Positions 41,660 to 49,917 of a stretch of 64,000 bases of DNA are shown here, in pieces. Below the pieces are notes generated by a model. That model was not told the DNA's origin. It searched no databases and saw only the letters and a program-made list of their open reading frames with translations. Each line of letters starts with the position of its first letter. Position 1 is the stretch's first letter. The position numbers and the translations under genes were made by a program. The DNA comes from Aquisediminimonas sp031376385 (GTDB lineage Bacteria; Pseudomonadota; Alphaproteobacteria; Sphingomonadales; Sphingomonadaceae), in assembly GCA_031376385.1 (NCBI GenBank), contig JANMDQ010000021.1, positions 56,607 through 120,606 on the forward strand, written 5' to 3'.

Positions 41660-42373
41660 TCAGCGCCCCACCAAATGCCGACGTGCGAGTGAGAAAGCGA
41701 AGGCCCCAGCTGCCAGTTCTGCCGCCACATCAGGCTCCGTTGTTTCCCCTTTGCCCTTGGCCTCAATCGCCCGGCCAATCGCCACGTGGATCTCACCGAG
41801 CTGCTTGAAACCAGTGGCCGAGATCAAGCCCGTATTGCCATCCAGCACAGTGGCCAAGTGCTGGAGTTGCGCCAGCGTGGCGGCAAAGTCACCGTCCTTC
41901 AAAGACACGCCTTTCATTCCGAGCGTGCCAGTGCCTTTGCCCGCGCCCCGGATGACAGGCGAGACTTCAATCACCTCCAGTCGCTTGAGCAAGCGCACCT
42001 TTTTGCCGTCGCGGACTTCAAAGGCATGATCCAGCACGTCGTAACCGTAGGACCACTCTTGCACCGGATTGCCCGTCGCCAGGTCAAACTTCAGGGCACT
42101 GTGCCAATCCCGGCCTGCGCCGGTGTCCAGGTTGAGCTTCAGCTCAGCAAAGGCGTTGTCGCCTTCCTCGTAAACCCGCGCCTTGCCGAACGGCATTTCT
42201 TTCCAGTTGTGCGCCGGAACCATTGAAGCCCACTGCCCGTCGCCGTTCCAGCTGAACGCGCCTTTGGCGTAAGTGTCACCGTCATTGTCCACGCCGGTCA
42301 AATTGGCGAGCAACGCCAGGCCCGAACCCGCGTCGTCCATTTCCTTGATTTCGATTTGCTTGGTGAATGTCAT
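41660..42373 (-). CDS. Prohead protease, HK97 family
   Basis: 237 residues. ALLANLTGVDNDGDTYAKGA with SMVPAHNWKEMPFGKARVYE carries the catalytic-type His, and GYDVLDHAFEVRDGKKVRLL with LEVIEVSPVIRGAG is the usual Ser-containing end block of U35/HK97 proteases. It would cleave the capsid scaffold domain. It lies between portal and capsid as in HK97-like phages. Confidence 0.88.
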   Translation of the reverse strand: MTFTKQIEIKEMDDAGSGLALLANLTGVDNDGDTYAKGAFSWNGDGQWASMVPAHNWKEMPFGKARVYEEGDNAFAELKLNLDTGAGRDWHSALKFDLATGNPVQEWSYGYDVLDHAFEVRDGKKVRLLKRLEVIEVSPVIRGAGKGTGTLGMKGVSLKDGDFAATLAQLQHLATVLDGNTGLISATGFKQLGEIHVAIGRAIEAKGKGETTEPDVAAELAAGAFAFSLARRHLVGR

Positions 42374-42375
42374 GT

Positions 42376-44445
42376 CTAGTCTCCAAAATGGGGCGCGAAT
42401 GAAAGGGTGCCGTTGGGATGTTCAGCCTCGGCCATGGCTTCGGCCTGGCTGTCACTGACGATTGAACCGTCGCGGGCAATGTGATCGGGCTTGGACCGCC
42501 CAGGCCCCAACCGACCGTCAAACACCACGAACTTTGTCACCCCGGCAGCGCGCGCGCGTTCAACCGTTGAGATATTCTGTGCGTATTTGGTTTCGGTGCG
42601 CGCAATCACCCGGGCGCGGGTCTCCGCTGTTCCCCACGGACCGCCCTCAACCATTCCCACAATCCGCTTGGCGAGCGCGTCCGCGCCTTCACCAGCTGCT
42701 CGTCCTTCGGCCAGTGCGTCAAAGATTGCGGCTTTGGTTTGTTCGTTCAGATCCACCATTGCCGCGCGCCGTCCGCCTGCCGCAATCACGCTGCGCGCTA
42801 CTTCGTCTGGCATTGAAGCGCCTAGGCCAGCAGCGCTCGCTGCTTCAGACGTCGCGGTCGCCACAGCTTGGTAGTGTGCGGCGTAAATCGCGGCGAAGCG
42901 GCTTTGCCAGGCATCAATGCCAAGCTTCTCCAGGATCTGCTGGACGATCCCCGCGTCGTCGGCTTTGGCCTCCTTCTCGGAGTCCCACGTTGCCAGTCCG
43001 GTTGCGACACCAAGCGCGACGAAGAAGTCTTGCAGTTGCTTCTCAGCCGCCTTTAAGAGGCCTCTCTCTTGGCCCTGAAGCATCAGGACAAAGGCGGCGC
43101 CGCGTTTGTAATCGGCTGCGGTTGCACGATCTGCTTTGCTGCTGCGGCCCTTTGGCGCGGGGGGAACGGCGGCAAGGGGAGCCACTGCGGGCGGCGGCTG
43201 CATCTGGCTCTCGGGCACTTCAATAAGGTTGATCGGACGCAGATAAATCCGGTGACTGTCGTCAGCCTCCAGCCCGATCCCGACGCGGTAATCAAACAAA
43301 GTGATGCCGCCCGTCGCCAGCCGCCTGTTCCACCGGTCACCCTTTTTGTCTTCATCCTCCTGAAGCGCTTTGACATTCTCAGTGTCCCACTCAACGCTCA
43401 GGCCCTCCGCGCGGCCAAACAGCGGCAGCAGAGAGCGTTGCAGTTCGTCAGCGATCAGGCTGGCCAGCGGCAGCACGCCGTTGTGCCAGGCGAGCTTGCG
43501 CATTTCTTCCATTGTCGCGCCGACCTTGGTTGATTGCAGCCCCGCGCCAAAGCCCACGACCGCCGCAGGGATCCCGATCAAAGCGCACACCCGCTCCTCT
43601 GCCACGTCGCGCGCTTCTGACATATTCATTTGTTGCGGGTTGAACCCGTATTGGCTGACCTCAGTTGCTGCCCCCATCACAAGGGGCTTGCCGCGATTGT
43701 CACCGCTAAACTGTTCAGTGAACCAGGCCTTGGTTGCCTCGGCATCATCAGGTGTTGCCATTGCCCCGCCCTTGGGACTGATCACGACGCCAGGCACACC
43801 CATATTTTTGAGCAAAGCGGAAACAAACTTGCTCGATTCGTTGTCCATGAAAATCTCACGGATCGCGCTGTCAATTGGTGAGATGCCCTTGCGCAAGTTG
43901 CGTGGGTTGATTCCGTAGCGAAAATGCACGACGTCTTCAGGCTCAATTTCCTGCGGCGCAGTGCCGCCGCCTGGCGCGTAGCGGTAATGATCAATGAAGC
44001 TGTCTCCGCCCGCTTCCCAGCGCGGTTCGATCATCCAGTGCGGCACATACCAAAGTTCTGCGGGCTTGCCGTAGCCATTTCGCACGATCAGCAGGTAGGC
44101 ATTGCCGTCAAGCAACAGACTGAGCACCACGCCCCAGAACAGCACGATGTCGGCATAATAAGGGTTTGGCTTTTGGATAAGGGCCAGCATCGGATGATCC
44201 CGCAGTTCCTCACTCTCGCCCTTTTTGTTCGTCCGCTTCACGCACAGCTTCGCTTCGGGCAGCGACCGCTGCATCCACTGCACCGGAGCCATCACGACTG
44301 AGGCATCCAGCAAATCGCCAACCTCACGCCGGTAGTTGGTCCCGCGCCGTCCGCCGCCAAAGAATGCAGCCATGAAACCGCCACCAGACCCGCCCGCGCC
44401 GCCGTGCCGAATCCGGTTGAGCGCTTTGGTCAAAAAATTGCTCAT
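42376..44445 (-). CDS. Portal protein fused to a Mu gpF-like minor head domain
   Basis: 689 residues. Residues about 40-420 are an HK97-type portal (LLDASVVMAPVQWMQRSLPE, PNPYYADIVLFWGVVLSLLL, HFRYGINPRNLRKGISPIDS). A Pro-rich linker (QPPPAVAPLAAVPPAP) leads to a C-terminal domain with DALAKRIVGMVEGG, ETRARVIARTETKYAQN, VFDGRLGPGRSKPDH and HPNGTLSFAP, the SPP1 gp7/Mu gpF signature. In most phages these are two genes. ATG 44445 is preferred because GAGGAA lies 8 nt upstream. Confidence 0.85.
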   Translation of the reverse strand: MSNFLTKALNRIRHGGAGGSGGGFMAAFFGGGRRGTNYRREVGDLLDASVVMAPVQWMQRSLPEAKLCVKRTNKKGESEELRDHPMLALIQKPNPYYADIVLFWGVVLSLLLDGNAYLLIVRNGYGKPAELWYVPHWMIEPRWEAGGDSFIDHYRYAPGGGTAPQEIEPEDVVHFRYGINPRNLRKGISPIDSAIREIFMDNESSKFVSALLKNMGVPGVVISPKGGAMATPDDAEATKAWFTEQFSGDNRGKPLVMGAATEVSQYGFNPQQMNMSEARDVAEERVCALIGIPAAVVGFGAGLQSTKVGATMEEMRKLAWHNGVLPLASLIADELQRSLLPLFGRAEGLSVEWDTENVKALQEDEDKKGDRWNRRLATGGITLFDYRVGIGLEADDSHRIYLRPINLIEVPESQMQPPPAVAPLAAVPPAPKGRSSKADRATAADYKRGAAFVLMLQGQERGLLKAAEKQLQDFFVALGVATGLATWDSEKEAKADDAGIVQQILEKLGIDAWQSRFAAIYAAHYQAVATATSEAASAAGLGASMPDEVARSVIAAGGRRAAMVDLNEQTKAAIFDALAEGRAAGEGADALAKRIVGMVEGGPWGTAETRARVIARTETKYAQNISTVERARAAGVTKFVVFDGRLGPGRSKPDHIARDGSIVSDSQAEAMAEAEHPNGTLSFAPHFGD

Positions 44446-44455
44446 GCCAAATTCC

Positions 44456-45850
44456 TCATGCCGGTATCCAGTTTTGGTCAACGCTCTGCCGTTCGGGCGT
44501 CGCGGAATTGAGCGGACGCCAAGGCATGATATTGCCGCCCGTCGCAGCGTGCACTGCGAGGGCCAGCGCCCAGAACCGGTCTGCGTGGCCGTCGACTGTG
44601 CGCTCCGCTGTAAACCGGACGTTACCTGCAGCAGTCACTTGCTTCGTCACCGAACGCAGGTCGCTGCGGATCGCCGGGTCAAAGGGTAGGCGAACCTTGC
44701 GGTCTTCCATCATGCCGCGCACGGGATAGGCCATTGCCTCTTTGCTTTTGGACGTAAAAGTAACGCCTTCGACTTTATACTTGCCGAACACCTTCTGCGC
44801 GTCGTCGTTCCAGCCAATGCCAAGCCCTGTCGCGTCGAGGCAGGAACGCTCGGCAAGCGCGAACCACGGCCAGATAATTTTCTCCTGATCGCCCTTGGAC
44901 ATATTTTTGAGGCATTCGACGTGGCGCGTGTAAAGCACGTCGCCTAAACGCTCGAGCACCCAGATCACGGTCAAATCATGTTTGCGGCCAATGTCCACAC
45001 CAACAAAAAGCTGACCGCCTTCACGTGCTTTCCAATCGAAGCCGTCAGGATATTCGCAACTCGCAATCAGGTCGTAATCGAGGAACGCCGCGTCGTCGTC
45101 GGCAGGCTGGCACATATATTCCTGAAGGAAGCTTTCTTCGTCCGCGCAACCTGATTTGACCCAGTTGAAATAATCAGCTTCGGTCATCTCCTGGCGTTCG
45201 TCGTCGATCGGCAGGTTTTGCTGGAGCTTCCACAGAAAGCCCTGGTCAAGGGCATTTTGCAGCGTGACGGTGTGGAGGCTGATACCCTTTGGATTTCCGC
45301 CTTCCTTCACTTCGCGCACCAGCTGGTTGAAGAAATTATTGCTGCCCCGGTGCGTCGAAATCACTTTGAGCGAGCCACCCCACGTTATCCCAGGGTAAGC
45401 AATCGTCCACAGCTTGCGCGGGTCGGGGTGAAGCGCGAACTCGTCAAGAATGCGGCTGCCTCGCTTGCCTGCCTGTGCGTCCGGATTGCTGCTCATTGAA
45501 TTGATGCGCCGCCCGTTGGCAAAGCGCAGCACGTAGGCCGAATGCTTTGCCTCGCTGTCGATCACGACTTGGCCAAGATCACGAGCAGCAATGTCCATTG
45601 CCTTGGCCCAGAGCTTGCAGTCCTCGTTAAACAGCTTCGACTGAATTTCATCACGTGACGACACCCAGTGATCAAACCGCGCGTCGTTGACCGACGTTTC
45701 TTCGTTCGCCTCGTAGGCCGCAGCCCAGCTGAACCCGAGTTGCCGTCCTTTTTCGCACAGCTTCAGCCGCGCCTTATCCTTGATCCACTTCGACTGAAAA
45801 CCGAGGAAAATTGCACTTTGATTTGCAGGAAGGATGCGGGCACCTCCCAC
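44456..45850 (-). CDS. Terminase large subunit, Mu gp28-like
   Basis: 464 residues from GTG 45850, one base after the DUF3486 stop. The packaging ATPase motif region is KLCEKGRQLGFSWAAAYEA (Walker A variant typical of gp28-like TerL). Then come RILDEFALHPDPRKLW (Walker B-like DE) and the nuclease domain FVGVDIGRKHDLTVIWVLER with CLDATGLGIGWND and HADRFWALALAVHAA. It cuts and packs host-linked phage DNA headful-wise in transposable phages. Confidence 0.88.
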   Translation of the reverse strand: MGGARILPANQSAIFLGFQSKWIKDKARLKLCEKGRQLGFSWAAAYEANEETSVNDARFDHWVSSRDEIQSKLFNEDCKLWAKAMDIAARDLGQVVIDSEAKHSAYVLRFANGRRINSMSSNPDAQAGKRGSRILDEFALHPDPRKLWTIAYPGITWGGSLKVISTHRGSNNFFNQLVREVKEGGNPKGISLHTVTLQNALDQGFLWKLQQNLPIDDERQEMTEADYFNWVKSGCADEESFLQEYMCQPADDDAAFLDYDLIASCEYPDGFDWKAREGGQLFVGVDIGRKHDLTVIWVLERLGDVLYTRHVECLKNMSKGDQEKIIWPWFALAERSCLDATGLGIGWNDDAQKVFGKYKVEGVTFTSKSKEAMAYPVRGMMEDRKVRLPFDPAIRSDLRSVTKQVTAAGNVRFTAERTVDGHADRFWALALAVHAATGGNIMPWRPLNSATPERQSVDQNWIPA

Positions 45851-45851
45851 G

Positions 45852-46439
45852 TCACATTGAACCCGTCGTGAGCAGGCTCGTGATTTTGGATAGAGTGTCC
45901 TTGTTGACGATACCATTGGTATCTGCCTCGGCCACGGCCTTAACGGCCCGATCCAGGCGGTCTTGCAAATCAGCGCGGGCCTTGTTGACATCAAGGGTGT
46001 CCGATTGCGCTTTGACAGAATGGCGAAGAATACGCGCAAGCTTCTCTAACTCGGGCGTGTCTGGAGCCCCATCTTCCAAACGATCAAAGACAGCAATCTT
46101 AAGCATCTCACTAACGATCATCGTCACATCATCGGCCTTGTCCGGACCCAATTGATCTTTGACATCAACCATAATCCGGCGACGATCATCAATCTTGCGA
46201 AACAGGATCGCTCTGCGCACTGAGTAGCGATTGAAAGATGATTTACTGATGCTGCCAATGCCGCGATCCGCTAGCCGTGCATTAAATTCAGCGAGGATCG
46301 CATTCTGTGGCTGACGCCGCTCACGCAGTTGTTCAAGCGCCCAGACGATCTCCGGGCCAGCCTCTTCGGGCAGCAGGTCAATTGACGAGAGTTGCCCACG
46401 CCCTTCCCTCCGATCACCCTGAGCTTGTCGAAGGGTCAC
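45852..46439 (-). CDS. Terminase small subunit, DUF3486 (Mu gp27-like)
   Basis: 195 residues. RGQLSSIDLLPEEAGPEIVW, then LRERRQPQNAILAEFNARLA and IGSISKSSFNRYSVRRAILF are the DUF3486 signature; the DNA-binding helix-turn-helix lies in this part. The first dozen residues (TLRQAQGDRREG) are not family sequence but the translation of a REP-like repeat. The GTG start at 46439 and the previous gene's stop both sit inside that repeat (GTGA overlap). Confidence 0.85.
   Translation of the reverse strand: MTLRQAQGDRREGRGQLSSIDLLPEEAGPEIVWALEQLRERRQPQNAILAEFNARLADRGIGSISKSSFNRYSVRRAILFRKIDDRRRIMVDVKDQLGPDKADDVTMIVSEMLKIAVFDRLEDGAPDTPELEKLARILRHSVKAQSDTLDVNKARADLQDRLDRAVKAVAEADTNGIVNKDTLSKITSLLTTGSM
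46415..46437. repeat. REP-like palindromic repeat at the gp26/gp27 gene junction
   Basis: CACCCTGAGCTTGTCGAAGG plus GTC: imperfect palindrome with ACCCT/AGGGT arms. It belongs to the same family as the repeat in the IS3 element and supplies the stop of one gene and the start of the next. Confidence 0.7.
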
Positions 46440-46735
46440 CCGCCCAGCTCGTGCGGCCGCGAAACACCGCCAAGGATGCTCCGCTCACTGACGTGATCGC
46501 GGCCCGCCTGCGTGATGACAGCAACCAGAATGTCGCCCATCTCGCGCAACTTGATGGCCTCCAGCTCAACCAGGCGGTGCAGCTGAGTGACGATCCAGTC
46601 CTGCGTTCGTGTGATCCCGCACGCGTCGAGCGCGCGGCGAAGCGAAATCTCGTTCAGCTGGCCGTCAACCTGCAAAACCAACTCACGCAAAATGATCAAC
46701 CGCGCGTCTTTGGCAATGGCTTCCTGATAACTCAT
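46436..46735 (-). CDS. Mu gp26-like small winged-helix-type protein
   Basis: 99 residues: QEAIAKDARLIILRELVLQV, then DWIVTQLHRLVELEAIKLRE and GDILVAVITQAGRDHV form a short winged-helix-like fold. It lies between the DUF2730 and DUF3486 genes, as gp26 does in Mu. The last residues (SRPHELGG) come from the REP-like repeat. Role unknown. Confidence 0.7.
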   Translation of the reverse strand: MSYQEAIAKDARLIILRELVLQVDGQLNEISLRRALDACGITRTQDWIVTQLHRLVELEAIKLREMGDILVAVITQAGRDHVSERSILGGVSRPHELGG

Positions 46736-47058
46736 TTGCCCGCCTCACGCAGATATTCGTCGATCCGCCGCACTGTGCGCTCGGTGACTTCCAGGGACTT
46801 TGAAACGCCTGAGAGGCTGCCCTTCATTTCCGTCATAGCCAGCTGCATTTTGTGAACCTCATCTTTGCTCGGCAGATATTGCATCCGCTCCTCAACAGAC
46901 TGGATGCGTCGGTCGTGGTTTTTCAGGTCCTTGTTGTGATCCGCGAGCTTGTCATCAAACGGCTTGGTGCTTTTGGTCACCAGCGTCCAAAAGGCAGTCA
47001 CCACCGAAAGCACAATCGACACGAAGGCGACCCAGCGGGAGAGTGTTTCGAAATCCAT
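46732..47058 (-). CDS. DUF2730 protein (Mu gp25-like)
   Basis: 108 residues. One transmembrane helix (WVAFVSIVLSVVTAFWTLV) is followed by a long coiled coil (KDLKNHDRRIQSVEERMQYL). It is typical of DUF2730 in transposable phages, in the lysis/packaging border. It may act in lysis or membrane attachment, but no function is established that I know of. ATGA overlap with the next gene. Confidence 0.75.
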   Translation of the reverse strand: MDFETLSRWVAFVSIVLSVVTAFWTLVTKSTKPFDDKLADHNKDLKNHDRRIQSVEERMQYLPSKDEVHKMQLAMTEMKGSLSGVSKSLEVTERTVRRIDEYLREAGK

Positions 47059-47270
47059 TATCTGATCTTTTGTTTGGCCGTCAGCCGCCCGTAGATTGCG
47101 ATCAGCGTGAGAATGGCAGTCGCAATCGCCTCAACCGCGTCAGCAACAGCAGCGCCGTCCGCGTCTGAGGCCTGCACCCCGAACAGCGACAGCAGAGTGA
47201 CGATCAGGATGCCAACGCACGACAGGATCGTCTTGGACAGCCACCAGCGCTTCGTCGCACCGTCATTCAT
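47058..47270 (-). CDS. Holin-like small membrane protein
   Basis: 70 residues with two hydrophobic helices (TILSCVGILIVTLLSLFGV and AVEAIATAILTLIAIYG) and a basic C-terminus (GRLTAKQKIR), the build of a class II holin. It lies two genes after the lysozyme. It overlaps both neighbours. Confidence 0.65.
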   Translation of the reverse strand: MNDGATKRWWLSKTILSCVGILIVTLLSLFGVQASDADGAAVADAVEAIATAILTLIAIYGRLTAKQKIR

Positions 47271-47484
47271 GACCCTTGCCCACCGTCAATTCAGCCAGCG
47301 TGGCCTGCAGCGCTTCGTGAGCTGCGTCATTGTCAGCTGAAATCCGGCGCAGCAGCGTAAGCAGCTCAGCCTGATCGGCGGGGCCAGCGGCCAACGCAGC
47401 GTCAGCTGCAATCACGCGGGCTTGCTTGTAAACACGTGCAGCGGATTCGAGGATCGAGAGGATCGCGGGGATACTAACGGCCAC
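47263..47484 (-). CDS. Small lysis-region protein, unknown
   Basis: 73 residues from GTG 47484, which has GGGAGG 7 nt upstream. It is helical: IPAILSILESAARVYKQARV, then AELLTLLRRISADNDAAHEA. It overlaps the lipoprotein gene by 11 nt and the holin-like gene by 8 nt. It may be the inner-membrane or soluble partner of the lysis lipoprotein; not proven. Confidence 0.55.
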   Translation of the reverse strand: MAVSIPAILSILESAARVYKQARVIAADAALAAGPADQAELLTLLRRISADNDAAHEALQATLAELTVGKGHE

Positions 47485-47866
47485 GATCTGCCCTCCCGGT
47501 TCCGGCGACGAGCGCCCAGATTTCACTGACAAGCGGCGACGCCTCGGCAATTGCCGCGCCGTAACTGGCGGCATTGGCTGAGGCGTAAGCGACCCGCGCT
47601 CGCTTGAGCGTCGCGAAAAGACGGTTGTCCAGAGCAGCGATTTTCACCGCCAGCCCAGCGTCCACAAAGCCCGCGTGCGCCGCCTCGGTCGCGAGGCTGT
47701 TGGCCGCTTTGTAGCTGAGTTCAACACCGAGCAGCGCACGTTCGTCCAGCGTGGTTTGTGCGGCGACTGCCCCGGGCGGCGCGGGCATCATTGAAACTGA
47801 TGGCAAGGTGCCACAAGCTGCCAAAGTGAAGGCCAGACAACTCATTAAAAACAATCGCATTCTCAT
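47474..47866 (-). CDS. Phage lipoprotein in the lysis cluster (possible spanin part)
   Basis: 130 residues with a lipoprotein signal (LFLMSCLAFTLAACGT: lipobox LAAC, C about residue 17). A helical body follows (LKRARVAYASANAASYGAAI). GGAGA precedes ATG 47866. Its place after the lysozyme suggests an outer-membrane spanin-like role, but it is longer than typical Rz1 and not nested. Confidence 0.65.
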   Translation of the reverse strand: MRMRLFLMSCLAFTLAACGTLPSVSMMPAPPGAVAAQTTLDERALLGVELSYKAANSLATEAAHAGFVDAGLAVKIAALDNRLFATLKRARVAYASANAASYGAAIAEASPLVSEIWALVAGTGRADRGR

Positions 47867-47890
47867 ATTACGTCTCCTTAAAGCCAGCAA

Positions 47891-48445
47891 TCAAGCCAGC
47901 GCGCCAACACGGTTGGAAACCCAACCAAAAAAGAAATCCTCGTTCGCCGGGCGGGCCTCTGTAATGTCCAGGTAACGAGCAAGCTGGAGGCCATCGAGAC
48001 AGCGCAGCAGGACAGGCTCGGCCGCCTTCCCGCGCTCACGCTGGAACCACACCAAAGCGGCAATTGTCATCGCTCCGATCACGCCGTCGACGGGCATGTC
48101 TGGCCAGTCGTTTCCGCGACGGTTGAGCGCGTTCAGGGCGCGTTGCAGGAACTTAACCGGCACAGTCGGCCCCATGTTGACACCAGTGTCGAACATTTCG
48201 ACCGCGACCTTCGGGAAGACCGCTTCCACTTTATCAAATCCGGGTGCCACCCAATACCGCTTGCGGTAGATTTCAATCGCAACGTCGCGGTGCAGGTCTG
48301 ACATTTTTCCGCCGTAGCCGTAAGCGCGCGCAACTTGCTCCGTCACGCCCCACTTGGTCGGCCCGCCTCTGTCGGAAGGGTGATTGGAATAACCGCCTTC
48401 GCGGCCAACCAGCGCGTCAATCATTTTTGCAACGGTTTCAGCCAC
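47891..48445 (-). CDS. Phage endolysin, GH108 lysozyme with peptidoglycan-binding domain
   Basis: 184 residues from GTG 48445 (AAAGG at good spacing). The GH108 catalytic motif is MIDALVGREGGYSNHPSDRG with E16 as catalytic acid. RYWVAPGFDKV and FDTGVNMGPTVPVKFLQRAL continue the family. The C-terminal part matches the PG_binding_3 domain (VDGVIGAMTIAALVWFQRER). It is the first gene after the Mor-type regulator, so expression is likely middle/late. Confidence 0.9.
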   Translation of the reverse strand: MAETVAKMIDALVGREGGYSNHPSDRGGPTKWGVTEQVARAYGYGGKMSDLHRDVAIEIYRKRYWVAPGFDKVEAVFPKVAVEMFDTGVNMGPTVPVKFLQRALNALNRRGNDWPDMPVDGVIGAMTIAALVWFQRERGKAAEPVLLRCLDGLQLARYLDITEARPANEDFFFGWVSNRVGALA

Positions 48446-48548
48446 GCCAACGCCTTTCAAAATCTGGCTTGGCTTTAGGGTGATTAGGAAGAGTGCCGCG
48501 CCCCGGACGCGTGTCCCTGTGCTGGCTTTCTGGCCGGTCTTTTGGCGG
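48446..48548 (-). promoter_or_regulatory. Middle-promoter region between mor-like and lysozyme genes
   Basis: A 103-bp gap in an otherwise overlapping gene string, just after the Mor-type activator gene, where Mu has its middle promoter. It contains the short palindrome GGACGCGTGTCC (48505-48516). A transcription start here under Mor control is inference. Confidence 0.5.
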
Positions 48549-48950
48549 TCAGAAAAGTGTGATCTGACGGGTGTCGGCAGGCTTGCCGAGTTTGGCGCGG
48601 CGGCGGCGCACGGTGCGTTCCGTGTATCCCGTGGACAGAGCAATGTCACGTTCACTGCGCTGCGCACGGATAAGCCGGTCAATTTCGGCCTGATCAGACG
48701 CGCGGATCGCGTTGAGTTTTCCCGTCGGCCCTTGGGGTAAGTCAACCCGGCGCGGGCCGACGCCAGCGGTCAATTGATCACAGACTTTGCGCGCACGGTC
48801 CGCGCCGATCAGCTGGCACAGCCAGTGATTGGCAGGCGGCACTGGCGGCACGTAGATCTGACTGCCACCGCGCACCCGCGCAATCGCGAGCGCAGCCTCT
48901 TCGCCTGCGACTTCGGCAATTTCAGCCAAGATGCCGGGCAGGCGCGTCAT
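48549..48950 (-). CDS. Mor-type middle-operon transcription activator
   Basis: 133 residues. GILAEIAEVAGEEAALAIAR, VRGGSQIYVPPVPPANHWLC and the C-terminal helix-turn-helix RSERDIALSTGYTERTVRRR match the Mor/C family, dimeric activators that turn on middle or late phage genes. ATG 48950 shares its A with the previous stop. Its likely target is the gap just downstream. Confidence 0.85.
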   Translation of the reverse strand: MTRLPGILAEIAEVAGEEAALAIARVRGGSQIYVPPVPPANHWLCQLIGADRARKVCDQLTAGVGPRRVDLPQGPTGKLNAIRASDQAEIDRLIRAQRSERDIALSTGYTERTVRRRRAKLGKPADTRQITLF

Positions 48951-49186
48951 CAGAGTGAGACCACGTCCCCGCAGTGGGCGCATTCCGCAGTCGACCGGCC
49001 AAGGTTGAATTGGCGGTCCAGATGGCCGCAATTGACGCAAGACTGCCCGCTCACGTAACCCAGCGGCTTGAGCGCACGGGGCAATTTACCAAAAGTTTTC
49101 GTCGCGGCCTCCTGCGACGCGATCAGCGCGGCGAGCTTTGGATTGGTGGGCGTCGGAACCAGAAACAGGCGTTTGGACTGGGTCAT
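48950..49186 (-). CDS. Small zinc-ribbon phage protein
   Basis: 78 residues with two CxxC pairs (SCVNCGHLDRQF and AECAHCGDVVSL), a zinc ribbon. It is coupled to gemA upstream (ATGA) and to the Mor gene downstream (TGATG). Function unknown; it may help regulate early/middle transition. Confidence 0.6.
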   Translation of the reverse strand: MTQSKRLFLVPTPTNPKLAALIASQEAATKTFGKLPRALKPLGYVSGQSCVNCGHLDRQFNLGRSTAECAHCGDVVSL

Positions 49187-49917
49187 GCTTCGCTCCTTCC
49201 GCCAGTGCGGAGCAAGTCACCAAAGCTGCGCGCGACGACATCAAGGTCGCCCAGGCCCCAGCCCATCGGCCCGCTTTTGCGCGCCACCGCTAACCCGCAG
49301 ATTTGAACGGCTGCCCCGGCCAAATTCCAGCTTTGCGGCGCGTAGTCATTGGCTTTCAGCTTCATCAGGATCGCTTCACACAGCTGCATTTTCAGGATCT
49401 TGAGCGCGTGGCTGCCGTCCGTCGCGTTCGTGGTTGATTGATTCCAGCCGCTGCGCGTTCCAATCGCCTTCAACGCCTCAACCAATTTGTACATCTGGCC
49501 CTGGTCGGCCCACTGCAACCGCTCACATTTCAGCTGGCGTTTGGCAAAGGCTTCCAGTGCCTTCTCAGAAGGGTTTGAGATCGCGTTCAGGTGGTAGAGC
49601 GAGATCCACAGCGCCCGCGCTTTCATCGCTGCAGGATGGTTCGCGGCCTTTGGCGGGGCCTTACGCGGCTGGGGTTGAAACCCCTTAGCCTTAAACTCAT
49701 CCAACACCTTGACCAGTTGGTCATCGGACAGTTGCGTGCAGCTTGTTTTACCTGTGACCCGCAGCAAAATGGCCCGGTAGTCGTCGTCGCACAGGCCAAG
49801 CTCTTTGACCGCAATCTTGATCTTGGCAATCATTGACCGGCGGTGTTGAGAGGCGGCGTCAAACTGCGCCCGCGGCACTGGCTTGTATCCCTTGAACGGG
49901 TTGCTCGCCGTTTTCAT
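49183..49917 (-). CDS. gemA: GemA-like regulatory protein (Mu gp16 family)
   Basis: 244 residues. RRSMIAKIKIAVKELGLCDD, YRAILLRVTGKTSCTQLSDD and QLVKVLDEFKAKGF are the GemA/gp16 hallmark. Mu GemA changes host gene expression and DNA supercoiling. A long C-terminal part (residues 100-244) ends with PMGWGLGDLDVVARSFGDLL. ATGA overlap with the DnaA-like gene. Confidence 0.8.
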   Translation of the reverse strand: MKTASNPFKGYKPVPRAQFDAASQHRRSMIAKIKIAVKELGLCDDDYRAILLRVTGKTSCTQLSDDQLVKVLDEFKAKGFQPQPRKAPPKAANHPAAMKARALWISLYHLNAISNPSEKALEAFAKRQLKCERLQWADQGQMYKLVEALKAIGTRSGWNQSTTNATDGSHALKILKMQLCEAILMKLKANDYAPQSWNLAGAAVQICGLAVARKSGPMGWGLGDLDVVARSFGDLLRTGGRSEA

